Program-made: the position numbers and the translations under genes
Origin: Galbitalea sp. SE-J8
Lineage (GTDB): Bacteria; Actinomycetota; Actinomycetes; Actinomycetales; Microbacteriaceae
NCBI RefSeq assembly: GCF_030345695.1
Contig: NZ_JAUASV010000012.1
Coordinates: forward strand, 29,570 to 93,569
Reading direction: 5' to 3'
Length of the DNA: 64,000 nt
In this document: positions 54,948 to 63,504 of the stretch, one piece after another
Layout: each line of letters starts with the position of its first letter
Numbering within the stretch: position 1 is the first letter of the stretch
Notes under the pieces: model-generated
Database searches by the model: none
What the model was told of the DNA's origin: nothing
What the model saw: only the letters and a program-made list of their open reading frames with translations

Positions 54948-56017
54948 CGACCACGGTCATCCCGGTCAGCGGAGCGGACCCCTACGACGTCGTCGTCGGG
55001 CGGGGCGTGCTCGCCGAGCTCGCCGACCGGCTCGGCCCGCGCGTGCGCAAGGTGCTCGTCGTGCATCCGCCCACGCTCGGCGCGCGCGCGGCCGCGCTGC
55101 GCGAGGCGCTCGCGGACCGGTTCGAGGTCTACCTCGCCGAGGTGCCGGATGCCGAGGACGCCAAGCGCGTCGAGGTCGCCGCGTTCTGCTGGCAGATCCT
55201 CGGGCAGACCGACTTCACCCGCTCGGATGCCGTCGTCGGATTCGGCGGCGGGTCGACGACCGACCTCGCCGGGTTCGTGGCCGCCACCTGGCTGCGGGGC
55301 GTGCGTCTCGTGCAGGTGCCGACATCCGTCGCGGGCATGGTCGACGCGGCGATCGGCGGCAAGACCGGCATCAACACGGCCGAGGGCAAGAACCTGGTCG
55401 GCTCGTTCTACGCCCCGGCCGCGGTGCTCGTCGACCTCGACCTGCTCGACACGCTGCCGCGCAACGAGCTGCTCGCCGGCTTCGCGGAGATCGTCAAGTG
55501 CGGCTTCATCGGCGAGACGGAGATCCTCGACCTCGTCGAGGCGGACGTCGACCGGGTCACCGACCCGGCCAGCGACGAGTTCCGCCGGGTCGTCGAGCTC
55601 GCGATCGGCCTCAAGGCGCGCGTCGTGGGGGAGGACTTCACCGACCTCGGCGTGCGCGAGATCCTGAACTACGGACACACGCTCGGGCACGCGATCGAGT
55701 ACGCGGAGCGGTACCGCTGGCGGCACGGCGCGGCGATCAGCGTGGGCATGGTGTTCGCCGCGGAGCTGTCGCGCCTCGCCGGCCGGCTCTCGGACGACGC
55801 GGTCGACCGGCACCGGCGCATCCTCGACTCGCTCTCCCTGCCGACCGACTACCCGGTCGGCCGCTGGGACACGCTGCTGTCGGTGATGCGCCGCGACAAG
55901 AAGGCGCGGGGCAGCGTGCTGCGCTTCATCGTGCTCGACGCGATCGGCAAGCCCACGGTGCTCACGGGCCCCGAGGATGCGCTGCTCTTCGCGGCGTACC
56001 AGGACGTCGGCGTCTGA
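54944..56017 (+). CDS. aroB: 3-dehydroquinate synthase
   Basis: A 357-residue NAD- and metal-dependent enzyme that cyclises DAHP. Recognised parts: VVGFGGGSTTDLAGFVAATW near 96, the metal/substrate segment AAIGGKTGINTAEGKNLVGS near 132, ELLAGFAEIVKCGFIGE near 171, and the zinc-ligand His pair in NYGHTLGHAIEYAERYRWRH near 240. It overlaps aroK and ends the translationally coupled chain that starts at ruvX, interrupted only by the 22-base aroE-aroC gap. Confidence 0.96.
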   Translation: MTTTVIPVSGADPYDVVVGRGVLAELADRLGPRVRKVLVVHPPTLGARAAALREALADRFEVYLAEVPDAEDAKRVEVAAFCWQILGQTDFTRSDAVVGFGGGSTTDLAGFVAATWLRGVRLVQVPTSVAGMVDAAIGGKTGINTAEGKNLVGSFYAPAAVLVDLDLLDTLPRNELLAGFAEIVKCGFIGETEILDLVEADVDRVTDPASDEFRRVVELAIGLKARVVGEDFTDLGVREILNYGHTLGHAIEYAERYRWRHGAAISVGMVFAAELSRLAGRLSDDAVDRHRRILDSLSLPTDYPVGRWDTLLSVMRRDKKARGSVLRFIVLDAIGKPTVLTGPEDALLFAAYQDVGV

Positions 56018-56049
56018 GCCGCGCGGCGCCGACGCCCGCTCTCGGGGCA

Positions 56050-56115
56050 TCACCCGAGCGTGTTACTCGAAAGCGCTCGGGATTCCGGCCGATTTCGAGT
56101 AACACGCTCGGGTGA
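56050..56115. repeat. 23-bp perfect inverted repeat between aroB and aroQ
   Basis: Arms 56050-56072 and 56093-56115 are perfect reverse complements with a 20-base loop. The loop's AGCGCTCGGG is repeated right after the right arm. It can end aroB transcription, but the arm length and perfection are more than a terminator needs; a dispersed palindromic element is also possible. Confidence 0.85.
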
Positions 56116-56148
56116 GCGCTCGGGCGATCCTCGCCGCCGACCACTCGC

Positions 56149-56154
56149 TAGGCT
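56149..56154 (+). promoter_or_regulatory. -10 hexamer of aroQ (leaderless type)
   Basis: TAGGCT ends 7 bases before the GTG of aroQ and lies just behind the large inverted repeat, so aroQ has its own promoter. Confidence 0.5.
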
Positions 56155-56161
56155 CGACGCC

Positions 56162-56602
56162 GTGCCCCGCATCCTCGTCCTCAACGGCCCGAATCTCGGC
56201 CGCCTCGGCAGCCGCGAACCGGACGTCTACGGCGACCAGGACCTCCCCGCCCTCGAGCGCTTGCTGAACGCCGAGAAGGATGCCGCCACCGAGATCGAGG
56301 TGCGCCAGACCGACGACGAGGCCGAGCTCATCCGCTGGATCCATGCCGCCGTCGACAGTGCGACGCCCGTGATCCTCAACCCGGCCGCGTTCACGCACTA
56401 CAGCTACGCGCTCCGCGATGCGGCCGCGATGCTCGCCACGGCGGGCGTGCCCCTCGTCGAGGTGCACATCTCGAACCCGCACGCGCGCGAGCAGTTCCGG
56501 CACACGAGCGTCATCTCGGGCGTCGCGACCGGCGTGATCGCCGGGTTCGGCTTCGACTCGTACGTGCTCGCCCTCGCCGCGATCGAGCGCCGCAGCCGCT
56601 AG
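56162..56602 (+). CDS. aroQ: 3-dehydroquinate dehydratase, type II
   Basis: A 146-residue dodecameric-type dehydratase. It starts with [20 protein letters not shown], carrying the catalytic Tyr near 22 and the Arg on the lid loop, then [15 protein letters not shown] near 77 and [20 protein letters not shown] near 99 with the His. GTG start behind its own -10. It catalyses the step between AroB and AroE, so with aroE, aroC, aroK and aroB five of the seven shikimate steps are encoded here; aroA and aroG/F are elsewhere. Confidence 0.95.
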   Translation: MPRILVLNGPNLGRLGSREPDVYGDQDLPALERLLNAEKDAATEIEVRQTDDEAELIRWIHAAVDSATPVILNPAAFTHYSYALRDAAAMLATAGVPLVEVHISNPHAREQFRHTSVISGVATGVIAGFGFDSYVLALAAIERRSR

Positions 56603-56640
56603 ACTCGTCCGTCGGCTTGACCGCCCCGATCGCGGGGCGG

Positions 56641-56686
56641 GTTTCGATACGCGGGCTCGCTGCGCTCGCGCGCTACTCAACCAGCG
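56641..56686. repeat. Single half-copy of the dispersed palindromic repeat, in the efp leader
   Basis: The stretch beginning GTTTCGATACGCGGGCTCGC and ending CTACTCAACCAGCG is a variant of the repeat arm found many times from 57726 onward. It lies 18 bases before the efp start, so it is in the leader or promoter region of efp. Confidence 0.7.
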
Positions 56687-56703
56687 AACAAGGGAATACA
56701 CGC

Positions 56704-57267
56704 ATGGCATCCACCGCCGACATCCGCAACGGCGTCGTCCTCAACCTCGACGGCCAGCTCTGGTCGGTCATCGAGTTCCAGCACGTCAAGCCGGGCAAGG
56801 GCGGCGCGTTCGTGCGCACCAAGCTCAAGAACGTCATGACCGGCAAGGTCGTCGACAAGACGTTCAACGCGGGCGCGAAGATCGAGACCGAGACCATCGA
56901 CCGGGCCGACTACCAGTACCTGTACAACGACGGCGAGAGCTTCGTGTTCATGGACCTCGGCACCTACGACCAGATCCAGGTCTCGGCCGCCCAGGTCGGC
57001 GATGCCGCGAACTTCATGCTCGAGAACCAGAACGTGACGATCGCGCTGCACAACGGCGACCCGCTCTACGTCGAGCTGCCGGCATCCGTCGTGCTCGAGG
57101 TCACCTACACCGAGCCCGGCCTGCAGGGCGACCGCTCGAGTGCCGGCACGAAGCCCGCGACGGTCGAGACGGGATACGAGATCCAGGTGCCGCTGTTCCT
57201 CGAGCAGGGCACGAAGGTCAAGGTCGACACGCGCGACGGCTCGTACCTCGGCCGCGTGAACGACTGA
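56704..57267 (+). CDS. efp: Elongation factor P
   Basis: A 187-residue translation factor that relieves stalling at consecutive prolines. The loop that contacts the P-site tRNA is [18 protein letters not shown] near residue 27, with the modifiable Lys in the unmodified-actinobacterial context PGKGG; the C-terminal OB domain ends with [14 protein letters not shown] at 56704; an upstream in-frame GTG-type start would translate the repeat and is rejected. nusB follows 28 bases later. Confidence 0.97.
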   Translation: MASTADIRNGVVLNLDGQLWSVIEFQHVKPGKGGAFVRTKLKNVMTGKVVDKTFNAGAKIETETIDRADYQYLYNDGESFVFMDLGTYDQIQVSAAQVGDAANFMLENQNVTIALHNGDPLYVELPASVVLEVTYTEPGLQGDRSSAGTKPATVETGYEIQVPLFLEQGTKVKVDTRDGSYLGRVND

Positions 57268-57295
57268 TCGCCGCCGGAACGGCTGGAGAAGCGAG

Positions 57296-57712
57296 ATGAG
57301 CGCCCGATCCAAGGCGCGCAAGCGTGCCCTCGACCTGCTGTACGGCGCCGACCTGCGCGGCCTCGCCCTCGACGACGCGATCGCCACCGAGGCCGCTCGC
57401 GCCCTGGCGAACCCGCAGCGCGCCTCCTCGTGGGGCTACGCCCGCGACATCGCGCAGGGCGTCGCCGACCACATCGACGAGATCGACACCCTCATCTCGA
57501 CCTACGCCCAGGGCTGGACGATCCAGCGGATGCCCGCGGTCGACCGCGCGCTGCTGCGGATGGGCATCTGGGAGATCGTCTTCAACCCCGAGGTGCCCGA
57601 CCCGGTCGCGATCGCCGAGGCCGTGGGGCTCGCCACAGAGCTGAGCACCGAGGAGTCGAGCGGCTTCGTGAACGGGCTGCTCGCGCGCATCGCGGAGACC
57701 AAGGCGCAGTAG
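57296..57712 (+). CDS. nusB: Transcription antitermination protein NusB
   Basis: A 138-residue all-helical protein that binds boxA RNA with NusE (S10) in rRNA transcription. Motifs: ARKRALDLLYGADLRGLALD near 6, [20 protein letters not shown] near 78 and PVAIAEAVGLATELSTEESS near 103 before GFVNGLLARI. It ends the conserved block; in related genomes pyrR/bldD genes follow, but here accessory DNA begins right after the stop. Confidence 0.96.
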   Translation: MSARSKARKRALDLLYGADLRGLALDDAIATEAARALANPQRASSWGYARDIAQGVADHIDEIDTLISTYAQGWTIQRMPAVDRALLRMGIWEIVFNPEVPDPVAIAEAVGLATELSTEESSGFVNGLLARIAETKAQ

Positions 57713-57725
57713 AAGGTCGATGAGC

Positions 57726-58240
57726 GCTCGGCGCCGTCGTTCGGGCCCGTTGGTCGAGGAGCGCGCGACGCGGTCGTTCGGGCCAGTTGGTCGAGGAGCG
57801 CGCGACGCGGTCGTTCGGACCCGTTGGTCGAGGAGCGCGCGACGCAGTCGCTCGCGTCTCGAGACCACCGCGGGTCGCGGTCGTGGCCGATGGTCTCGAG
57901 ACGCCGGCTCGCTGCGCTCGCGGGCTCCTCGACCAGCGAGGCGGGGTCTTCGACCGGCGGCGGTGCGGTCAGCTGCCGTGCGCGACGCGGTCGTTCGGAC
58001 CCGTTGGTCGAGGAGCGCGCGACGTAGTCGCTCGGACTGTTGGTCGAGGAGCGCGCGACGCAGTCGCTCGCGTCTCGAGACCACCGCGGGTCGCGGTCGT
58101 GGCCGATGGTCTCGAGACGCCGGCTCGCTGCGCTCGCGGGCTCCTCGACCAGCGGGGGGCTGCTCAGCCGAGGTGCGCGACGCAGTCGCTCGCGTCTCGA
58201 GACCACCGCGGGTCGCGAGCGTGGCCGATGGTCTCGAGGA
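57726..58240. repeat. Cluster of long palindromic repeats
   Basis: Contains two identical 115-base copies (57824-57938 and 58040-58154), a truncated third (about 58177-58240) and several lone arms (for example 57749, 57788, 58003). Each full copy is a palindrome: an arm beginning TTGGTCGAGGAGCGCGCGAC and ending CTCGAGACCA, a variable centre, and the reverse arm TGGTCTCGAGACGCCGGCTC through CTCCTCGACCAGCG. The same family occurs at 56641, 61203 and 63505, always between genes. The transcripts could fold into very strong hairpins, suggesting bidirectional terminators or REP-like elements. Confidence 0.9.
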
Positions 58241-58472
58241 GTCCGGCGAACCCGAGCCCGAAGGAGAGCGCGAGCACGATCCCGGCTCACCCGGTGGCGC
58301 GTAGATCGCGCTGGACGTCGGGGAGGCGGTCGGGAGGGTCGGCGCGAAGACGGTGGTCATGGGGGGACCCTTCGAGGGCGATGAGGGGCTCCGGCCCTCA
58401 TGATCGATGCGGGGACATCCCGGGAGCACACCACCCGTCCCATCTGACGCTTCCGAGTGGTACCGTCCCGGT
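58241..58472. other. Intergenic stretch before vapB
   Basis: No gene recognised. On the minus strand a short frame with ATG at 58360 and a possible AAGGG site runs into the repeats and is not supported. TACCGT at 58461-58466 is the likely -10 of vapB. Confidence 0.45.
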
Positions 58473-58718
58473 ATGGATGCCACATACACGACGTCATTGG
58501 GCGATCGCGGGCGGCTCGTCGTGCCCGCGGCTCTGCGGGAGAGTCAGGGCTGGACCCAGGGAACGCCGCTCCTGTTCATCGAGACCGACCGCGCGGTGCT
58601 CGTGGCCACACGCGCGCAGGCCAAGGCGCTCATCCGTTCGCAACTCGCAGGTGCCGACCTCGTGGACGAGCTGCTCGCGGAGCGGCGCGAGGCCGCGCGG
58701 CGCGAGGACGTGGCGTGA
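58473..58718 (+). CDS. vapB: VapB-type antitoxin (AbrB/SpoVT fold)
   Basis: An 81-residue antitoxin. The AbrB-type DNA-binding swapped-hairpin is at residues 4-45 (TYTTSLGDRGRLVVPAALRE, then QGTPLLFIE), and a charged C-terminal helix that should wrap the toxin follows. TACCGT lies 6 bases before the ATG (leaderless). The stop overlaps the vapC start (GTGA). The pair occupies the accessory DNA inserted after nusB. Confidence 0.85.
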   Translation: MDATYTTSLGDRGRLVVPAALRESQGWTQGTPLLFIETDRAVLVATRAQAKALIRSQLAGADLVDELLAERREAARREDVA

Positions 58719-59086
58719 GCGACGTGCTCGACGCATCCGCGGTGCTCGCCTTCCTCCGGGGCGAGGACGGCGCATCGGTCGTGGAGGACGCGCTCGAGGC
58801 GGGCTCCGCGGTGGTCAGCGCGGCGAACTGGTGCGAGATCGCGCAGAAGGTGCGCTCCGCCGGCGGGGACTGGCCGTGGGCGGCGGCTCTGCTCGACAGC
58901 TACGGCATCGGCGTCGAGCAGGTGACCAGGGCGGATGCGGAGCGCGCGGCGGCGCTGTGGCGGCGCGGCTCGGGGCTCTCGCTCGCCGATCGGCTGTGCC
59001 TGTCGGTCGCGGAGCGACTCGATCGCGACGTGCTGACCGCCGACCGCGCGTGGGGAGAGGGCGAGCGCATCCGCCAGATCCGCTGA
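58715..59086 (+). CDS. vapC: VapC-type PIN-domain RNase toxin
   Basis: A 123-residue PIN-domain ribonuclease. The acidic residues expected at the active site are present: Asp in VLDASAVLAFLRGE near 6, Glu in ANWCEIAQK near 41, Asp in LSLADRLCL near 93 and Asp in VLTADRAWGE near 110. VapC toxins usually cut initiator tRNA or rRNA; the target here is unknown. GTG start, translationally coupled to vapB. Confidence 0.88.
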   Translation: MSDVLDASAVLAFLRGEDGASVVEDALEAGSAVVSAANWCEIAQKVRSAGGDWPWAAALLDSYGIGVEQVTRADAERAAALWRRGSGLSLADRLCLSVAERLDRDVLTADRAWGEGERIRQIR

Positions 59087-59156
59087 GCCGACGCGGCCGG
59101 CCGGGCCGCGCGCGGGCTCGGTGATGCCCCGGCACCGAGCAGACCCGCGCGCCGAG

Positions 59157-60464
59157 CTACGTCGTGATCTCGCGAGGCGGCAGGTCGACGGGCCCGGCGA
59201 CGAATTCCTCGAGGGCGAGCGCTGCGCCCCCGGCGCCCCCCGCGCTCGCGAGCTCGGTCGCGAGCGCGCGCGCCCGGGCGCGCAGCGCGTCGTCGCCGAG
59301 CGCCGCGTGGACCGCGGCCCGCAGCGCACCGACGCCCGGCCGCCCCGTGCGCAGGTTGAGGCCGACGCCCGCGGAGGCGACGCGCGCCGCGACCTCGGGC
59401 TTGTCCAGGTCGCCGCCGGCGACGACGAGCGGCACACCGTGTTCGAGTGCGGCGAGCACGCCGCCCCACCCGCCGTTCGTGACCACGAGGTCGACCTCGG
59501 GCAACAGCAGGTCGTGCGGCACGAAGTCGGCGACGCGGGCGTTCGCGGGCACCGGGAAGGGCAGCGCGTGCTGGCCCCGCACGCCGGTCGTCGCGACGAC
59601 GAGCACGTCGAGCCCGGCAAGCGCCTCGAGCGCGGGGAGCAGCAGGTCCGCGGGGTCCACGTTCTGCGTGCCCTGCGTCACGTGGACGACGCTGCGGCCC
59701 GCGAGGTCCGGCCACCACGCGGGCAACGGCGCTGCGGATGCCGGGGCCGGCGGCAGTGCGAGGCGACCGACCCAGCGCAGCGTCCCCGGACGGTCGGTGC
59801 GACGGTGGTCGAGCGCGGGCACGCCCGTCGCGAGGATCAGCTGCGGCGAGTGCACCAGGTGGTCGAAGCGCACCGGCCCGCGCAGCAGACCCGCGTCGGA
59901 GCGAGCGCGGGCCACGGGCCCCGTGAGCCGCCCGGCGAGGATCGGGACCAGGCCACGGAGAGCAGCGTCCCGTGCCCGACCGAGCGTGCCGCGGCCGGGG
60001 GCGAGGCCGAGGCCCGGGGGCGGCCCCTGGCTGCTGGGCAGGTTGAGTGAGGCGATCGCGACGGTCGCCCAGCGGCATCCGATCCGCTCGGCGACGAGTC
60101 GTGGACCGAGCGAGGTCTCCTCCGACACGAGGGCGTCCCAGGGCTCGCGCTCCCACTCCGCCGCGAGGTCGGCGACCTGCCCCGGCGCCGTGCCGACGAA
60201 CAGGTCCTCCATGTTGACGAGCAGCTGGCCGAGACCCTTCTTGCCGACCAGCCGCGGGAACGTCGCGGGCAGATCCTGCTCGTCGAAGTCGGGCGCGCTC
60301 GACCACGGGACGAGCCGCGCGCCCGTCGCCTCGACGCGCCCCCGGAACGCGGCACCCGTGTAGACCCGCACCCCGTGTCCCCGCGAGACGAGCGCCGCGG
60401 CGACCGCGATCATCGGCGCGACATGGCCCGTGAAGGGCATCGCGGTCACCAGGAATCGTGCCAT
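59157..60464 (-). CDS. Glycosyltransferase, UGT/MGT family
   Basis: A 435-residue GT1-type enzyme of two Rossmann-like domains. The N-terminal acceptor half begins FLVTAMPFTGHVAPMIAVAA; the C-terminal donor half contains SVVHVTQGTQNVDPADLLLP near 265, ADFVPHDLLLPEVDLVVTNG near 322 and the NGGWGG motif, in which the usual His of HGG is replaced by Asn, then VPLVVAGGDLDKPEVAARV near 359. Sugar donor and acceptor are unknown. Flanked by vapBC and a dead response regulator, in accessory DNA. Confidence 0.87.
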   Translation of the reverse strand: MARFLVTAMPFTGHVAPMIAVAAALVSRGHGVRVYTGAAFRGRVEATGARLVPWSSAPDFDEQDLPATFPRLVGKKGLGQLLVNMEDLFVGTAPGQVADLAAEWEREPWDALVSEETSLGPRLVAERIGCRWATVAIASLNLPSSQGPPPGLGLAPGRGTLGRARDAALRGLVPILAGRLTGPVARARSDAGLLRGPVRFDHLVHSPQLILATGVPALDHRRTDRPGTLRWVGRLALPPAPASAAPLPAWWPDLAGRSVVHVTQGTQNVDPADLLLPALEALAGLDVLVVATTGVRGQHALPFPVPANARVADFVPHDLLLPEVDLVVTNGGWGGVLAALEHGVPLVVAGGDLDKPEVAARVASAGVGLNLRTGRPGVGALRAAVHAALGDDALRARARALATELASAGGAGGAALALEEFVAGPVDLPPREITT

Positions 60465-60513
60465 GCGAGCATCCTTCCGGATGCCGCGCCCGCGCGCATC
60501 CGTGCTGGCACGG

Positions 60514-60955
60514 TCAGCGACCGAGCGCCCGGCGTGCCGCGAGCGTCGCCGCCGCGCGGTCCGAGGCCCCGAGCTTGAGGTACAGGCCCGAGAGGTAGTT
60601 GCGCACGGTCTTCTCGCTCACTCAGATCCGCACGGCCATGCGTGCGGTCGGCGCCGCGTCCGCGAGCAGCGGGAGCAGCTGCCGCTCCCGCACGGTGAAG
60701 CGGGCGTCCTCCTGCCCCCGGGTCGCGGCGACGATGTGCTTGCCGACCTCGTCACCGAGCACGAGCTGCCCGGCGTGCACGGCGTGGATCTCCCGCACGA
60801 TGTCGACGAGCGCGGACGCCTTCGTGACATAGCCCGCGGCGCCCGCCTCGATCGCGGTGAGCACGGTCGCCCGGTCGTCGAGCATCGACAGCACGAGCAC
60901 TCGCGCGCGCGGATCCCCCTCGCCGATGCGTCGAATGGCCTCGACGCCGCGATGC
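60514..60955 (-). pseudogene. NarL/LuxR-type response regulator, truncated and with in-frame stop
   Basis: On the minus strand from about 60955 the frame reads GVEAIRRIGEGDPRARVLVL, SMLDDRATVLTAIEAGAAGY and VTKASALVDIVREIHAV, the second half of a receiver domain. It continues to a linker and FTVRERQLLPLLADAA of the LuxR HTH. A TGA at 60622-60624 interrupts before VSEKTVRNYLSGLYLKLGAS, which continues in the same frame to the proper stop at 60514-60516. The stop replaces what was probably a TGG. The N-terminal receiver half with its phospho-acceptor Asp is missing. So the gene is broken twice. Confidence 0.82.
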
Positions 60956-61197
60956 CGGGATCGCCGGCGGTGGCACTCGCGACGCTCCTGCTCCTGCCGT
61001 TCGCGCGGAACGGGCGCCGCGGTCCGTCGCTCGGGATCATCGCGTTGCAGGGCGTCGCCATCCTGCCCGCCCTGCCGCCGTACTTCCACGCGCCCGGTCT
61101 GCTGCCCGCCGCGGCATCGGTCTCGGCTGCGATCGGCATCGCGCTCAACGTGCTCGCGAGCGCTCTCGTCGCTCGCGGCATGCGTCGAGCCCGCTGA
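60952..61197 (+). pseudogene. C-terminal fragment of a membrane protein
   Basis: On the plus strand from about 60955 to the TGA at 61195-61197 an 81-residue frame (ATG at 60952) encodes two hydrophobic spans: ALATLLLLPFARNG and GIIALQGVAILPALPPYF near the start, then AAASVSAAIGIALNVLASAL before a basic end. It begins exactly where the response-regulator remnant stops being recognisable on the other strand, so both look like survivors of one deletion. The parent family is not identified; a small intact gene cannot be excluded. Confidence 0.5.
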
Positions 61198-61202
61198 CCC
61201 GC

Positions 61203-61510
61203 TGCCCACCCGACCGGCGAGGGGGTTCCTCGACCGGCGGCGGTGTGGTCAGCCGCCGTGCGCGACGCGGTCGCCCGGACCCGTTGGTCGAGGAGCGCGC
61301 GACGTAGTCGTCCGGATCCGTTGGTCGAGGAGCGCGCGACGTAGTCGCTCGCGTCTCGAGACCACCACGATCGGCGAGCGTGGCCGATGGTCTCGAGACG
61401 CCGGCTCGCTGCGCTCGCGGGCTCCTCGACCAGCGATGCGGGCTCCTCGACCAGCGATGCGGGCTCCTCGACCAGCGATGCGGGCTCCTCGACCAGCGAG
61501 GCGGGTTCCT
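61203..61510. repeat. Palindromic repeat copy with a 21-bp tandem extension
   Basis: Two left arms (near 61283 and 61319), a centre at about 61362-61390, a right arm to 61436, then a 21-base unit (GCGATGCGGGCTCCTCGACC core) repeated about four times to 61507. It is the same family as 57726-58240 with a different centre. It separates the membrane-protein fragment from the M3 peptidase gene. Confidence 0.88.
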
Positions 61511-61571
61511 CGGCCGACGACCGGCTCGTGCGGGCGCTCGTCGCCTCGGCGTCCGCGTCGCCGCCACGCTC

Positions 61572-61577
61572 TAGCCT
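61572..61577 (+). promoter_or_regulatory. -10 hexamer of the M3 peptidase gene (leaderless type)
   Basis: TAGCCT ends 7 bases before the GTG at 61585, immediately downstream of the repeat cluster. Confidence 0.45.
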
Positions 61578-61584
61578 TGATCGG

Positions 61585-63504
61585 GTGACGACAACGCCGA
61601 ACGTGCCCCTGCCCGCATCCGACTGGCTCGCGTGGGCCGACGCCTACACGCGCGAGCACATCGACGCCTACCGGGCGGCCATCGACCAGCTCAAGGACGG
61701 GTCCGAGCGGTCGGCCGCCGAGACCATCGCGCTGCTCGATGCGGCGGACCTCGAGCTGCGCACCGCATCCGCGCCCTGCTTCCTCGTCTCCGAGGTGCAC
61801 CCCGACGAGCGCGTGCGCGACCTGCTCGAGGAGCGCGGTCGCGAGACGGTGGCCCTGAGCACCGCACAGGCGCAGGACCGCGAGCTGTTCGCCGTGCTCG
61901 ACGCCGTCGACGCGGGCGCGCTCGAGTCGCTCGCGGCCCGGGTGCTCGAGCGCGCGCTGCGCGAGTTCCGTCTCGCGGGCGTGCACCTGCCCGACGCCGA
62001 GCGCGCGCGCGTCGCCGAGATCGAGGAGCGGCTGACGCAGCTCGACCAGGACTTCTCGCGCGTCGTCCGCGACGACGTGCGCAGCATCCGGGTGCCCGCG
62101 TCGGCCCTCGACGGGCTGCCCGACGACTACCGGGAGGCGCACGCGCCCGACGCCGAGGGTCTCGTGACCATCACGACCGACTACCCCGACTCGGTGCCGC
62201 TGCGCACGTTCTCGACGGATGCCGACGCGCGCCGCGCCCTCACGGTCGCCTATGAGAACCGCGGCTGGCCGGAGAACGACCGGGTGCTCGGCGAGATCCT
62301 CGACCTTCGGGCGGCGCTCGCGGCGCTCGTCGGGTTCACGAGCTGGGCCGACCGCGACACGCAGCGCAAGATGGTCGGCTCGGCCGCGGGCATCGAGGCG
62401 TTCATCGAGCGCCTGCGCGATGCCGTGTCGGCGCCGGCGGCGTCCGACTACGACGAGCTGCTCGACGCGCTGCGCGCGAGCGACCCGGCCGTCGAGGTCG
62501 TCGACGCGTCGAACGCCGCGTTCGCGAGCGAGCTGCTGCGCCGCGAGCGCTACGCCGTCGACAGCCAGGAGGCCCGGCCCTACCTGCACATCGACAAGGT
62601 GCGCCAGGGACTCCTCGATGTCACGAGCCGGCTGTTCGGTCTCGAGTACACCGCCGTCGACGCCCCGACCTGGCACGAGGAGGTACGCGTCTACGACGTG
62701 AGCCTCACGGGCGAGCCGCTCGGCCGCATCCACCTCGACCTGCACCCGCGCGAGGGCAAGTACAAGCACGCGGCGATGTTCGACCTGCGGCCGGGTGTCT
62801 CGGGCGGACCGCTGTTCGAGGGCGCGCTCGTGTGCAACTTCAATCGCGGGCCGCTCGAGCACGATGAGGTGGAGACGCTGTTCCACGAGTTCGGGCACCT
62901 CGTGCACGGTCTCGTCGGGTCGCGGCAGCCCTACGTCGCGCTCTCGGGCATCGAGACCGAGTGGGACTTCGTCGAGGCGCCGAGCCAGATGCTCGAGGAG
63001 TGGGCCTGGGACGCACGCGTGCTGCGGACCTTCGCGACGGATGACGCGGGGGAGCCCATCCCGACCGAGCTCGTCGAGCGGATGCGGCGGGCGAACGGCT
63101 TCGGGCGCGCGCAGTGGGCGGCGCGGCAGCTGTTCTACTCCGCCGTCTCGTACTTCCTGCACCGCGATCGACCGGCGGACCGCACGGCGTACATCGACGC
63201 GCTCCGGCCGCGCTACGACGTGCTGCGCCAGCTGCCGGACACTCACCTGCAGGCCTCGTTCGGGCACCTCACGGGCTACTCGTCGGCGTACTACACCTAC
63301 CTCTGGAGTCTCGTCATCGCGAAGGACCTGTTCACGGCGTTCGACGGCGACGACCTGTTCGCCGCGGGTCCGGCGCAGCGCTACCGCGACCTCGTGCTCG
63401 CGCCCGGCGGGTCGAAGGATGCCGCCGAGCTCGTCGAGGACTTCCTCGGCCGCCCGTACGCGTTCGACGCGTTCGCGGCGTGGCTGGACTCCGCCGCTGG
63501 TTGA
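61585..63504 (+). CDS. M3 family metallopeptidase (oligopeptidase)
   Basis: A 639-residue zinc oligopeptidase of the thimet/oligopeptidase A group. The zinc site is LFHEFGHLVHGL near residue 433, with the third ligand Glu in EWDFVEAPSQ downstream near 459; a catalytic Tyr/His region FGHLTGYSSAYYTYLW near 555 completes the M3 signature. No signal peptide, so cytoplasmic degradation of short peptides is likely. The frame is open through the upstream repeat, but the GTG at 61585 behind a -10 hexamer gives a normal N-terminus. Confidence 0.92.
   Translation: MTTTPNVPLPASDWLAWADAYTREHIDAYRAAIDQLKDGSERSAAETIALLDAADLELRTASAPCFLVSEVHPDERVRDLLEERGRETVALSTAQAQDRELFAVLDAVDAGALESLAARVLERALREFRLAGVHLPDAERARVAEIEERLTQLDQDFSRVVRDDVRSIRVPASALDGLPDDYREAHAPDAEGLVTITTDYPDSVPLRTFSTDADARRALTVAYENRGWPENDRVLGEILDLRAALAALVGFTSWADRDTQRKMVGSAAGIEAFIERLRDAVSAPAASDYDELLDALRASDPAVEVVDASNAAFASELLRRERYAVDSQEARPYLHIDKVRQGLLDVTSRLFGLEYTAVDAPTWHEEVRVYDVSLTGEPLGRIHLDLHPREGKYKHAAMFDLRPGVSGGPLFEGALVCNFNRGPLEHDEVETLFHEFGHLVHGLVGSRQPYVALSGIETEWDFVEAPSQMLEEWAWDARVLRTFATDDAGEPIPTELVERMRRANGFGRAQWAARQLFYSAVSYFLHRDRPADRTAYIDALRPRYDVLRQLPDTHLQASFGHLTGYSSAYYTYLWSLVIAKDLFTAFDGDDLFAAGPAQRYRDLVLAPGGSKDAAELVEDFLGRPYAFDAFAAWLDSAAG

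Noticed and set aside
57726..58240. Regularly recurring repeats resembling a CRISPR array
   Set aside because: The units are 115-base palindromes and lone arms with irregular spacing and no unique spacers of constant length; no cas genes are nearby.
58290..58489. A short minus-strand gene starting near 58360
   Set aside because: Its frame runs into the palindromic repeats and gives a low-complexity Ser/Pro/Gly/Arg product without any recognisable domain.
60622..60624. TGA in the response regulator as a selenocysteine codon
   Set aside because: The position is not catalytic, no SECIS-like hairpin is seen, and the N-terminal half of the gene is missing anyway; a nonsense mutation is simpler.
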